A stretch of DNA of 64,000 nt from Microcystis aeruginosa FD4 (GTDB lineage: Bacteria; Cyanobacteriota; Cyanobacteriia; Cyanobacteriales; Microcystaceae), in assembly GCF_009792235.1 (NCBI RefSeq), contig NZ_CP046973.1, positions 3,658,001 to 3,722,000 on the forward strand, read 5' to 3'. Under the pieces are notes generated by a model that was given only the letters and a program-made list of their open reading frames with translations, did no database searches and was not told where the DNA came from. Below, piece by piece: positions 53,299 through 62,683 of this stretch (within the stretch, counting starts at the first letter, position 1; the number at the start of each line of letters is the position of its first letter). The translations under genes were made by a program, and so were the position numbers.

Positions 53299-55488
53299 TT
53301 ATCCCCCCACCCTGGGATGAACTCGACGCAATCGTAAAGCATTTGTCACCACGGAAAGGGAACTTAAAACCATGGCAGCACCGGCAATAATCGGATTGAG
53401 CAGAAAAGGATAGAGGACTCCGGCAGCGATGGGAATGGCAATCAGGTTATAAATAAAAGCAAAAAAGAGATTTTCTTTGATGTTTCCCATTGTTGCTCGA
53501 CTTAACTCAATAGCAGTCACAATTCCCTGTAAATCTCCCGAAATTAAGGTTATATCACTGGCAGCGATCGCTACATCGGTCCCCGTGCCAATAGCAATAC
53601 CTAAGTCCGCTTGCGCCAATGCGATCGCATCATTGATGCCATCGCCAACCATGGCGACTATTTTCCCTTTTTTCTGCAAATATTCGATTTTTTCGGCTTT
53701 TTCTTGGGGACGGAGTGCGGCAAAAAAGCGCCGGATACCCAACTCACTGGCGATCGCCGATGCGGTTTCGAGGTTGTCCCCTGTCATCATCATCACCTCT
53801 AAGCCCATTTTTTTGAGCTTGGCGACCACTGAGGAAGAAAAAGGTTTTAAAACGTCGGAAATGGCAATCACCCCCTCTAAACCCCCGTTAACCGCTATCC
53901 AAACCACGGTTTTTTTCTGCCACTCCCAATCGTGGGCGACTTTTTTAAGAACTTTTGTTTCGATCCCTTGACGTTCTAACCATTGTTGTGTACCGATTTG
54001 CACTAGAGCCGACCCGACTTTTCCCTGCACTCCTGACCCAGTTATTGAGTCAAATTCGCTTACTTCTAGGGTTTTAATCTGGTTTAACTGCCCATATTTA
54101 ACTATTGCTTCTCCTAACGGGTGTTCAGAATGATTCTCCACCGATAGGACTAACTGCAGCAGCGATAATTCCCGTCCATCCCTCACCCCCTCGCGAGTCA
54201 AGAAGTCCGTCACCGTTGGTTTACCCTGGGTGAGAGTTCCCGTTTTATCGAGGACAATAGTAGTAATACTATGGGCTAATTCTAAACTTTCGGCATTTTT
54301 AATTAAAATTCCCTGTTTTGCTCCCTGTCCTGTTCCCACCATAATCGAGGTGGGTGTAGCTAATCCTAGCGCGCAGGGACAAGCGATAATTAAGACTTCC
54401 ACCATTGTAATCAAAGCGAGGGTGAGATTACCCGTGCGGAGAATCCAAAATAAGAAAGTTATTACCGCAATAATCATCACCACCGGCACAAAATAAGCGG
54501 TCACTCGATCGACTAATCTTTGTATAGGTGCTTTTGATGCTTGTGCGGTTTGCACTAATCGGACAATCTGAGCTAAAACCGTATCTTTTCCTACCCGTAA
54601 CGCTTGCATTTGTAGGCTACCGGTTTTATTAATTGTCGCACCGATTACCTGTTGATTGACGGTTTTTCGCACGGGTAAACTTTCCCCCGTTACCATCGAT
54701 TCATCAATGCTAGAACTGCCTTGGATAATTATGCCATCGACGGGAATTTTTTCCCCCGGACGCACTAAAATTATGTCTCCTACTTTCACCTCTTCTATTG
54801 GTATATCTAGCGTCTGTTCTTCCCTAATCACCCTAGCAGTTTTGGCCTGTAATCCCATTAATTGTTTAATCGCAGCAGCCGTTTCTTTTCTGGCACGTTT
54901 TTCGAGGAAACGACCGAGTAAAATCAGAGTAATGACGATAGCTGATGCTTCGTAGTAAACATGGGAATAAAACCCCTGTTTTTCGATAAAATCACTCTCG
55001 AAGGTTAAAAACAGGGAATAAAAATAGGCGGCACTGGTTCCCAAAACTACTAAAGTGTCCATGGTGGCAGTGCGATTTTTAAAAGCTTTCCAAGCATTTT
55101 TATAAAAACTTTGACCACACCAAAATTGGACGGGAGTAGCGAGAATTAATTGTAGTAAAGGAGCGTGTAACCAGTGGGGAATAAAAGATAGAGATAAACC
55201 CGTCATCATCGGTAAAGAACCGATAAAAAGTATAATACTAATAACAATAGCGATCGATAGTTTAGTGAGTAGTTCTTTTTCTGGCCTGGATTCGAGATTA
55301 ATTTCCGTTATCGGTGTAGCTTGGAAACCGGCATCCCTAACTTTTGCTTGAATAGTGTTAAGATCGGTACGCTTGGGGTCATAGTCCACATCCACCTGTT
55401 CCATGCCAAAATTAACTTGACATCGAATCACTCCGGGGATAGATTTAATTATCCGCTCGATCGAATTAGCACAACCAGCGCAACTCAT
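53299..55488 (-). CDS. Copper-type P1B ATPase (PacS/CtaA-like), truncated start
   Basis: 729 residues from the ATG at 55488. The metal motif MSCAGCANS stands at the very N-terminus, then eight membrane helices with CPC (IIACPCALGLATP), phosphorylation DKTGTLTQG, HP motif SEHPLG and hinge GDGINDAIALAQAD. It moves Cu+ across plasma or thylakoid membranes; overall similarity favours PacS. The first strand of the metal domain is missing: an ATG at 55514 begins MTHQTLKL in another frame and would precede this motif if a small indel were repaired. Confidence 0.9.
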   Translation of the reverse strand: MSCAGCANSIERIIKSIPGVIRCQVNFGMEQVDVDYDPKRTDLNTIQAKVRDAGFQATPITEINLESRPEKELLTKLSIAIVISIILFIGSLPMMTGLSLSFIPHWLHAPLLQLILATPVQFWCGQSFYKNAWKAFKNRTATMDTLVVLGTSAAYFYSLFLTFESDFIEKQGFYSHVYYEASAIVITLILLGRFLEKRARKETAAAIKQLMGLQAKTARVIREEQTLDIPIEEVKVGDIILVRPGEKIPVDGIIIQGSSSIDESMVTGESLPVRKTVNQQVIGATINKTGSLQMQALRVGKDTVLAQIVRLVQTAQASKAPIQRLVDRVTAYFVPVVMIIAVITFLFWILRTGNLTLALITMVEVLIIACPCALGLATPTSIMVGTGQGAKQGILIKNAESLELAHSITTIVLDKTGTLTQGKPTVTDFLTREGVRDGRELSLLQLVLSVENHSEHPLGEAIVKYGQLNQIKTLEVSEFDSITGSGVQGKVGSALVQIGTQQWLERQGIETKVLKKVAHDWEWQKKTVVWIAVNGGLEGVIAISDVLKPFSSSVVAKLKKMGLEVMMMTGDNLETASAIASELGIRRFFAALRPQEKAEKIEYLQKKGKIVAMVGDGINDAIALAQADLGIAIGTGTDVAIAASDITLISGDLQGIVTAIELSRATMGNIKENLFFAFIYNLIAIPIAAGVLYPFLLNPIIAGAAMVLSSLSVVTNALRLRRVHPRVGG

Positions 55489-55548
55489 GCGAGTTTGAGA
55501 GTTTGATGGGTCATAATGTTAATAGCAGCGGAAGTCAGCAACAAAATC

Positions 55549-55601
55549 CCCTGCAGCAGAGTTCTATCTTTAGGATAAAATATTACCCCAGCTGCAGGGT
55601 C
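55549..55601. promoter_or_regulatory. Paired dyad upstream of the copper ATPase, possible metal-responsive operator
   Basis: ACCCCAGCTGCAGGGT at 55586-55601 is an ACCC...GGGT dyad, in the style of CsoR or MerR-family metal operators, next to a TTGACC hexamer on the minus strand. CCCTGCAGC at 55549-55557 pairs with GCTGCAGGG at 55591-55599 as a second-level inverted repeat. It lies about 70-110 bases before the ATPase start. Confidence 0.4.
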
Positions 55602-55697
55602 AAGAATCCTTTGTTAATTTTTCTGAATAGATATGAAGAAATGTCAAAAAGAGTGCTTATATTTTCCTAACACACCCTTAATTTTTATGGACAAATT

Positions 55698-56900
55698 TCA
55701 GTTAACCCCACTCTGTTGCGTATCTTGACCCTGCAAAGCATCGGCAGCGGAAACACCATCACCCTGAAAACCAAAATACCATAAAGTAGCGGCAGCTTCA
55801 GCGCGAGTTACTGGTCTTTTTGGCTGAAATAGGGTAGTAAAACCAAAAACTCGCCGAATATTAGCTTGTTCAGCATTTTGAAAATCGGCATAAAGAGCGC
55901 GCACCAGCTGCGGGTTAATTTTATTAGTATCCTGAAAACCCCAAGTATTTTTAATCGTATCAAGATTGGCGCTCGGTAAAGCTTTTCTAATATCTAATGG
56001 CACTTTCCAAGCGATTAAATCTTCCCGGGTTAAAGGAGCATTGGGACGGAATAAAAGGGCGCTACTATCTCCCGTTAAAGGAGAGGGAATTAACCCCGCT
56101 TCTGCTAATCCTTGAATATAAATATAATCGGGATCGTTATTTTTAACATCACTAAAAGCTGGGGAACTATTGGGGGTAGCTAAACGAATTTGTTTACCCG
56201 CTACATTAGCATAAATGGCATTATTAGCCTGTAATAACCAGCGAGCAAATTCTCGGCGTGTTATTGTATTATTAGGGTTAAACTGATTGTTATTACCTGT
56301 TAATACTCCCAATCTAGCTAAGTCTTGAATGTGGCTTTTTAAGGGATTAGGTAAGGATTCGAGATCGTTAAAACTGGTGGGATTAAGATTTGGTAAGGGG
56401 GAAGAAATAGGGGAGGGACTAGGGGAAGCAATTGGGGTTCCTATTGGACGATAATCGAGGCTATATTCGGTATTGGGAGAAGTGGCAGTTATGGTGATAG
56501 TTAATTCTAAATTATCTCGACGGGCCGTTAGGGTACTATTAACTCCTTCCCCAGAAAAGGGAGTGATAATTTCCCAATTATTATTAACTAATTCCTGTTG
56601 ATAAAAAGCCTCGATCGCATTGCTGGGATCGTTGGATTGCCAACGGGTTTTCCCACCAGTATTATCAGGATTTGTCTGCACGGATAATAATTCTGATTGA
56701 CTATATCGAGGAATTTCTGCGGGAAAATTTGCGGGTAATTGCTTGTTATCAGGAGAGTTTTCTGGTATTGGATTTGTTTGTAGATTAGGATCGGCAGCCA
56801 GACGATTTTCTAGGTCAGGATTGCCACTACAGGCTGCTAAAATGCCCAGCAGGGTGATAATTGTACTGTAGCGAATAAACTTACTCACGGTCTTTACCAA
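55698..56900 (-). CDS. SLH-domain lipoprotein
   Basis: 400 residues. Lipoprotein signal (LLGILAACSGN) at the N-terminus, a middle region with no family recognised (about 50-165), a Pro/Ser linker (ASPSPSPISSPLPN), then three S-layer homology domains (about 175-385) with TRREFARWLLQ, TREDLIAWK and TRAEAAATLWYFG. SLH domains bind peptidoglycan-linked polymers, so the protein probably bridges outer-envelope parts. It precedes no related gene. Confidence 0.88.
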   Translation of the reverse strand: MVKTVSKFIRYSTIITLLGILAACSGNPDLENRLAADPNLQTNPIPENSPDNKQLPANFPAEIPRYSQSELLSVQTNPDNTGGKTRWQSNDPSNAIEAFYQQELVNNNWEIITPFSGEGVNSTLTARRDNLELTITITATSPNTEYSLDYRPIGTPIASPSPSPISSPLPNLNPTSFNDLESLPNPLKSHIQDLARLGVLTGNNNQFNPNNTITRREFARWLLQANNAIYANVAGKQIRLATPNSSPAFSDVKNNDPDYIYIQGLAEAGLIPSPLTGDSSALLFRPNAPLTREDLIAWKVPLDIRKALPSANLDTIKNTWGFQDTNKINPQLVRALYADFQNAEQANIRRVFGFTTLFQPKRPVTRAEAAATLWYFGFQGDGVSAADALQGQDTQQSGVN

Positions 56901-56930
56901 TATTGTTTCCTTAGCTTTATCTTAGCTTAT

Positions 56931-58154
56931 TTACCCGGGTTTTTGACTAGGAAAAATTCTGCGCCACCATTGACGTAATTTCCCCAGCAGAAATCCTCCT
57001 AACCCTTTTGTGTATTTTTCAAATTTGTAGTAAAATAAAATGTCGATTATATCCTGTGTGGAAAGATACTTGAGATAGGATACTCCTTGATCGATACGTG
57101 CATCACTATATTCTAAATAAACTTGGCGACTGAGGCGATCGGATAAATTCCATTTTGGTTGAAAATATTCTTGCATCCTCTGTTGATAAGCGGCAAAACT
57201 ACTCGATTTTCCCTGTAAATATTCTTCCATGTATTGACAAGCAATTTCGGCTCCTTTCATAGCATGGCGAATACCTTCCCCTCCTAAAAAGTTAACCGTA
57301 GAAACCGCATCACCAATCGCTATAATATTCGGTTCTTGATAATAAATATCTTGCAGATTGAGCGAATATTCTAAAATAGAGCCATGGCTGTCGATTATCT
57401 CATATTTAGAGAGATTCATGTAGGTTTGAATAATTTGTGTAATATAACTTTTTAAAGGCTTAACTTCAGAAATATAAGGATGTTCTCCCTCTAACCAAGC
57501 GGCTCCTATTTTTAATTGCTGATTATCCATAGGAAAAATCCAGCCATAACCTTTAGGACTCCATTTATGACCGAGAAAAAATACTAAATTATCTTGATAT
57601 TTTTGATAATCTTCTTCTGGCACAGCCATTAAATATTCAATACCCACTGCTTTTAAAAAATCAGGTTTTTCTCGTCTATGTTTATACATAACTGCTCTAG
57701 CGTATCCCGTGGCATCAACCAATAAACGAGGATTAACTGTCTCGATTTCCTCTCCTTTTGATTTCAAAAAAACGGTTAGCTTATCCTCCATCTGTTGATA
57801 TTTCAGATAACGACAACCTAAACGAACTTCTCCCCCCCAACGCAGCACTTCTGCGGCTAAAAACTCTCGCAATTTGGCAAAATCAAAAACTACCCCTAAA
57901 GGTTGCGGTGATGACCAAGAACGATGTATGCTAGTGGAGATAATTTCGATATTTTTCCAAAACCTAGCCACTACGGTTTCAGGGAGATTGAATTGTTCTA
58001 AAATTTCTAGGGGAGAAGCGGCACTAGAAAAGATATTATCTTGCCAACTAGAATGTTGTTCCACTAAAAGAACACGATAACCTTTTTCACTTAATAATCT
58101 CCCACAGTGACCTCCCGCCGGTCCACCCCCAATAATTACGACATCATAATCCAT
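56931..58154 (-). CDS. FAD-dependent oxidoreductase, geranylgeranyl-reductase-like
   Basis: 407 residues. FAD-binding VVIIGGGPAGGHCGRLL at the N-terminus, a LVDATGYAR motif mid-protein, and GDAVSTVNFLGGEGIRHAMKGAEIA near residue 280, the pattern of geranylgeranyl reductase and related flavoproteins. Substrate may be an isoprenoid or pigment. It diverges from the HpnB-like glycosyltransferase gene across 152 bases. Confidence 0.83.
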   Translation of the reverse strand: MDYDVVIIGGGPAGGHCGRLLSEKGYRVLLVEQHSSWQDNIFSSAASPLEILEQFNLPETVVARFWKNIEIISTSIHRSWSSPQPLGVVFDFAKLREFLAAEVLRWGGEVRLGCRYLKYQQMEDKLTVFLKSKGEEIETVNPRLLVDATGYARAVMYKHRREKPDFLKAVGIEYLMAVPEEDYQKYQDNLVFFLGHKWSPKGYGWIFPMDNQQLKIGAAWLEGEHPYISEVKPLKSYITQIIQTYMNLSKYEIIDSHGSILEYSLNLQDIYYQEPNIIAIGDAVSTVNFLGGEGIRHAMKGAEIACQYMEEYLQGKSSSFAAYQQRMQEYFQPKWNLSDRLSRQVYLEYSDARIDQGVSYLKYLSTQDIIDILFYYKFEKYTKGLGGFLLGKLRQWWRRIFPSQKPG

Positions 58155-58306
58155 GATTTACTCCCTCGTCTAATCTGGCTAACTTGCTTCTATTTTATCC
58201 TAAATTGCCCTCTGTTAAACCCCAAACTTATGAAGCTGTTGTCCATCTAAATTTGATACTCTTTTTGACCTGTTCCCTGTTCCCTCATCGAAATGCGGAC
58301 TAGCTT

Positions 58307-59494
58307 ATGACATTTTTATTATTATTAGTTACTTCCCTATCGCTGATAATTTGGTTATATTTAATCTTAGCTAGGGGTCAATTTTGGCTATCTAACCAAA
58401 AAATTAATCCTGTCACTTCTCCCTTAACAAATTATCCAAAAGTCTCGGCAATTATCCCCGCACGAAACGAAGCCGACGTTTTACCTATCAGTTTAACTTC
58501 CCTTTTTAACCAAGATTATCAAGGCGAATTTTCGATTATTTTAATTGATGATCAAAGTAGTGATAGTACGGGAAAAGTTGCTCAAAAAATTGCGGATAAA
58601 TCTCATAAATCTGACCAGATAACTATTATTTCTGGACAACCTTTAGAGATAGGATGGACGGGTAAATTATGGGCAATGAAACAGGGAATAAAAGAGGCTA
58701 CCGATAAATTCGCACCCGATTATTTTCTGTTTACCGATGCCGATATTGCCCACGCACCAAATAATTTAACCCAATTAGTTACTAAAGCAGTACAAGAAAA
58801 ACAAGCTTTAGTTTCCCTGATGGTGTGGCTAAACTGTGACAGTTTTTGGGAAAAATTTCTCATTCCTGCCTTTGTTTTTTTCTTCGAGAAACTCTATCCT
58901 TTTGCCCTAGTTAATAACCCTAATTCCCCGATAGCTGCCGCTGCTGGAGGTTGCATTTTAATTCGCCGAGATATACTCGAAAAAATTGGCGGCATTGAGA
59001 TTCTTAAACAAGCTTTAATTGATGATTGTTCCTTGGCGACCGCGGTTAAAAAATATCTGCAAAATCACCCTGAAAATACCGAGAAATCCATCTGGTTAGG
59101 ATTAACAGAAACCACCTATAGTCTCCGTCCCTATCCCGATTTAGCCAGCATTTGGAATATGGTAGCCCGCACCGCCTTTACACAACTAAATTACTCAACA
59201 CTTTGGTTAATCGGGACAATTTTCGGGATGTTTTTAACCTATTTAGCCGCCCCCTTGGGATTAATCTGGGGATTGGTATTAGCAGAAACATCAATTATTA
59301 TAATTAGTGCCGTCACCTTATTACTAATGGCCCTCTCCTATAGCCCGACTTTAAGACTATATAAATTATCCCCTCTGCGGGCTTTAACTTTACCCCTAAT
59401 TGCCCTCCTTTATAGTTTAATGACCGTCGATTCTGCCCTGCGTTATTGGCGCGGCCAAGGGGGAGGTTGGAAAGGGCGAGTTTATCCTAATTAG
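58307..59494 (+). CDS. Family 2 glycosyltransferase, HpnB-like
   Basis: 395 residues. N-terminal helix, then GT2 domain with VSAIIPARNEADVLP, LIDDQSSDST, GWTGKLWAMKQG, FTDADIAHAP, a GGCILIRR loop and LIDDCSLATAVK, followed by three or four C-terminal helices. This combination is that of HpnB, named for association with hopanoid genes; no hopanoid genes are adjacent. It may glycosylate a lipid. Confidence 0.85.
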   Translation: MTFLLLLVTSLSLIIWLYLILARGQFWLSNQKINPVTSPLTNYPKVSAIIPARNEADVLPISLTSLFNQDYQGEFSIILIDDQSSDSTGKVAQKIADKSHKSDQITIISGQPLEIGWTGKLWAMKQGIKEATDKFAPDYFLFTDADIAHAPNNLTQLVTKAVQEKQALVSLMVWLNCDSFWEKFLIPAFVFFFEKLYPFALVNNPNSPIAAAAGGCILIRRDILEKIGGIEILKQALIDDCSLATAVKKYLQNHPENTEKSIWLGLTETTYSLRPYPDLASIWNMVARTAFTQLNYSTLWLIGTIFGMFLTYLAAPLGLIWGLVLAETSIIIISAVTLLLMALSYSPTLRLYKLSPLRALTLPLIALLYSLMTVDSALRYWRGQGGGWKGRVYPN

Positions 59495-59644
59495 CTAGAG
59501 CAAGCCTCAAGAATTCCTAGCAAATTAACTAAGGGATTATCTTAAAAGTGAGGTACAAAATTTTCGTTTTGGCGAGTCGGTCGTCGATAGCAAATTAGGT
59601 TACACTTGATCTTTACGAGAAAAGCTATAGTAGATTGACAAAAA

Positions 59645-59807
59645 TGAGATGTAGCGGATTACAGGCTGCATCTCATAAAAGAGGGCGAATGCAATTCGCC
59701 CCTACAATAATATTATTATTGCGCCAATAGTAGGGGCGCACCGCGTGCGCCCAAAATCTAATATAGATATTTCTCCAAAATTGAGATGCAGCTGCGATTA
59801 CATCTCA
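59645..59807. mobile_element. MITE-like interspersed element, copy 2
   Basis: Shares with copy 1 (43061) the core GAGGGCGAATGCAATTCGCC, GCGCCAATAGTAGGGGCGC and TATAGATATTTCTCCAAAA. Terminal inverted repeats: left GAGATGTAGC...GGCTGCATCTCA, right TTGAGATGCAGCTGC...ACATCTCA. It lies in the 346-base gap before the TPR gene. Confidence 0.7.
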
Positions 59808-59840
59808 GAAATAGAAAAAATCCGATAATTATAGATAAGC

Positions 59841-60722
59841 TTAATTTTCTTCCTCCGCTTCTGGGGTTGGTTTTGGTAAACGAGCGATAAAATCTTTCAT
59901 TTTAGGATGATTAAACATTTTCTCCGTGTCTTGCAGAAGACGTTGACCCCAGAGATTTTCCCCTAAAAATTCTAGACTGACATAACGACTATCGCTAGTG
60001 AGAGCGGCCTGAGCTAATTTGATGCCCTCCTCAGTTTTTCCTTGACTATAAATAGCCACCGCAATAGCTAACTGAGGTTCTGGCTGTTTAGGATCGATTT
60101 TCAAAGCGGCCCGCCAATCTTTAAGAGCCGCTTCCTTGTCACCCTGTTCGTATTTAACTAAACCAATATTATTAATAGCGGGCCAAAAATTTTTATCTTG
60201 ACTAACAGCTTTTTCGTAAGCTGCGATCGCATCTGGATATTGTGCTAACTTGAGATAGGAATTACCGAGATCAAAAAGAGCGGGGGAGATATCGGGTTTC
60301 ATTTGCAAACCCGCTTCAATCTGGGCAATAGCAGACTGGTAATCTTGATTCTGAAAATAGGCACTACCGAGGGAAAATTTAATATTAGCGTGGGCATCGG
60401 CGGGAGCAAGGGCCAAAGATTGATTTAATGCCTCAATGCCGGGTTGCACCTGATCGTCTTGCAGATATAAACTACCGAGAATAAACCAAGTTTGATAGAG
60501 ATGGGGGGCTAACTGCACCGCTAACTTAGCCCGTGCGAGGGCTGCATCGGTACGGCGAAAACGAGCTAATTGGATGGCATCTTCGGCCATTTCAATTCCC
60601 GCTTGTTCCATCTGTTCTAACTCCGGTTCGATGGCGTAGGGGAGTAGCGCTTGGGAAAAAGCCGGCGGGCTGCCAGCGACGAAAAAAATGAGCAAAGAAA
60701 TGATTAATTGAAGTTTTGGCAC
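59841..60722 (-). CDS. Secreted or periplasmic TPR protein
   Basis: 293 residues with a cleavable signal peptide (LIISLLIFFVAGSPPAFSQA) and about six tetratricopeptide repeats (AQLAPHLYQTWFILGSLY, ALAPADAHANIKFSLGSAY, PDISPALFDLGNSYL, NFWPAINNIGLVKY). Tail acidic. TPRs bind partner proteins; none is evident. It is divergent from the HlyD-type gene. Confidence 0.87.
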   Translation of the reverse strand: MPKLQLIISLLIFFVAGSPPAFSQALLPYAIEPELEQMEQAGIEMAEDAIQLARFRRTDAALARAKLAVQLAPHLYQTWFILGSLYLQDDQVQPGIEALNQSLALAPADAHANIKFSLGSAYFQNQDYQSAIAQIEAGLQMKPDISPALFDLGNSYLKLAQYPDAIAAYEKAVSQDKNFWPAINNIGLVKYEQGDKEAALKDWRAALKIDPKQPEPQLAIAVAIYSQGKTEEGIKLAQAALTSDSRYVSLEFLGENLWGQRLLQDTEKMFNHPKMKDFIARLPKPTPEAEEEN

Positions 60723-60844
60723 AGTTTACCCCCGCAATAAGCCTTTTTAAATCAGTCTATCTCGCTTGGGAGTTGTTGGCGAAAGAAACAACAAAGGCAA
60801 CTCTAGAGACGTTAGTATATAACCAATTAACTTTTGGCTGATCG

Positions 60845-62329
60845 ATGGCAATAACCGTGTTGGGAAAATCAAATCGCCCCCTATTTTGGATATTCGGACT
60901 CATGGCTAGTGGTTTTCTGGCGGTGGGAGTGGTTTCTTATCGTTTGCTGCAAACACCTCCTCCTAGCCTAGAATTGGCGAAAATGACCGTTCCTGCTCAA
61001 CGAGAAACCCTCGCTGTGGAAATTAAAGCTAGTGGTAGGGTGGAACCAATCCAAAGTGTCAACATTAGCCCGAAAAACCCTGGCCGATTAGTGCGATTAT
61101 TGGTGGATCAGGGCATGATCGTTAAAAGGGGACAAACCCTCGCCGTCATGGATAATTTAGAGGTGTATGCCAGGGGAATGCAGTCAGAAGCGCGTCTGCG
61201 GGAAGCTCTAGCCAATCTGGAACAGGCTAAACGCAGTATTCCCGAAGATATCCGGCAATTACAAGCCCGATTTTATCAGGCCCAGGCCAGTTATAAGCAA
61301 TTAGAAGCCCGTTTAGCTCAGGCCAAAGAAAGAATTCCCAAAGATTTAGACCAACTGCAAGCTCAGGTACAAGCAGCCCAATCCCGTTTTCGACTAGCAG
61401 AAAATCGGGTTAAACGCAATGAAAATTTAGTCCGGGAAGGAGCGATCGCTCAAGACCAATTTGATGCCGTCCTCAATGAATATCTCAATGCTAAAGCCAA
61501 TTTAGACGAATCGATCCGCCGTTTGGAACAAGCAGATAAAACCGCTTCCCCAGAAGTGGCGGGAATTGAGCAGGAAATGATCCGAGCAGCAGCAGGGATC
61601 GCAGAAGCCAAATTTGCCCTCGAACAACGCCAAAAAACCCAAGAAACGGAGCTTGCTCGACTAGAATCAGCTGTAGCGGCTGCTAGGGCCGATTTAGAGC
61701 AAATCAAGATTCAATACCGCGATACAGTCATTACTGCTCCCTTTGATGGCATCGTCACCCAAAAATACGCCACCGAGGGTTCTTTTGTCACTCCCACCAC
61801 TTCGGCCTCTAGTACCGCTTCCGCCACTTCCACCTCGATTATCGCCCTAGCATCGGGATTGGAAGTGATTGCTAAAGTGCCGGAAGTAGATGTGGGTTTA
61901 TTACAGCGCGGCCAACCCGTGCGAATTGTCGCCGATGCTTTTCCTGAAGAAGTCTTTGAAGGTCGAGTTATTCTCGTGGCTCCCGAAGCAATTATCGAGG
62001 ATAATGTCACTTCTTTTGAGGTCAGAATCGGTTTGGTGACGGGACGGGACAAACTCAAATCGAAAATGAATGTGGATGTAACTTTTGTCGGCCAGCAGTT
62101 AGATAATGCCCTGGTGGTGCCGACTGTCGCCATTGTCACCCGGGAAGGCAAGTCAGGGGTTTTAGTTCCCGATGCCGAAAATAAACCCAGTTTTAAACCC
62201 GTTTCGATCGGTTTGGTCTTAGACGATAAAACCCAAATTTTATCAGGTTTGGAAGCCGGAGAAAAGGTCTTTATCGATCTCCCCCAAGGGGCCGAAGATA
62301 CCTCGAAAACTAAAATCAGTAATCAGTAA
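60845..62329 (+). CDS. HlyD-family (DevB-like) membrane fusion protein
   Basis: 494 residues. N-terminal membrane helix (FWIFGLMASGFLAVGVVSY), lipoyl-half motif SGRVEPIQSVNISPKNPGRL, a long coiled coil (about 115-285), second lipoyl half with TVITAPFDGIVTQKYATEGS and a beta-barrel region. It is the periplasmic adaptor of an ABC export system with the MacB/DevC-type permease downstream. The last residues (KISNQ, stop) are encoded by a cagtaat repeat. Confidence 0.9.
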   Translation: MAITVLGKSNRPLFWIFGLMASGFLAVGVVSYRLLQTPPPSLELAKMTVPAQRETLAVEIKASGRVEPIQSVNISPKNPGRLVRLLVDQGMIVKRGQTLAVMDNLEVYARGMQSEARLREALANLEQAKRSIPEDIRQLQARFYQAQASYKQLEARLAQAKERIPKDLDQLQAQVQAAQSRFRLAENRVKRNENLVREGAIAQDQFDAVLNEYLNAKANLDESIRRLEQADKTASPEVAGIEQEMIRAAAGIAEAKFALEQRQKTQETELARLESAVAAARADLEQIKIQYRDTVITAPFDGIVTQKYATEGSFVTPTTSASSTASATSTSIIALASGLEVIAKVPEVDVGLLQRGQPVRIVADAFPEEVFEGRVILVAPEAIIEDNVTSFEVRIGLVTGRDKLKSKMNVDVTFVGQQLDNALVVPTVAIVTREGKSGVLVPDAENKPSFKPVSIGLVLDDKTQILSGLEAGEKVFIDLPQGAEDTSKTKISNQ

Positions 62330-62683
62330 ACAGTGACCAGTAATCAGTGAAAGATACTAAATTTATTGAAAATTGAAAACTTAAACCTAAGGCTTTTCGG
62401 TTTGTGTTATGCAATGGACGGGGGTTATAAGGGATGGAACCCTTATATAGAAAGGCATTTAGCGATTTTGTCAATTGTTTTTGCTCTAGAGCGAACTAAT
62501 CAATTAAGTCTCTTGCCGGATAAGGATTTAGTCGATTTATGCCCCCCTATCGAACCATACCAAGTAACGAAGAACCAAACCTAATAACTTAAACCTAATA
62601 ACTTAAAAATTAAACCTGATAACTGATAACTGATAACTGATAACTGATAACTGATAACTGATAACTGATAACTGATAACTGAT
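62319..62683. repeat. Repeat-filled spacer with (CTGATAA)9
   Basis: The space after the HlyD gene starts with cagtaat units (62319-62348) and ends with nine exact heptamers CTGATAA (62616-62678) plus a partial tenth that runs into the ATG of the permease. Between them lies a hairpin TATAAGGG/CCCTTATA (about 62427-62448). A 72-residue TTG-started frame (62366-62584) is not convincing. Confidence 0.9.

Noticed and set aside
62366..62584. 72-residue frame between the HlyD adaptor and the permease
   Set aside because: TTG start, no ribosome site, no motif; lies in a repeat-filled spacer. A gene remnant is possible but not supported.
62616..62683. CRISPR array
   Set aside because: Units are 7-8 bases without spacers here and in all other arrays of the window; no cas genes.
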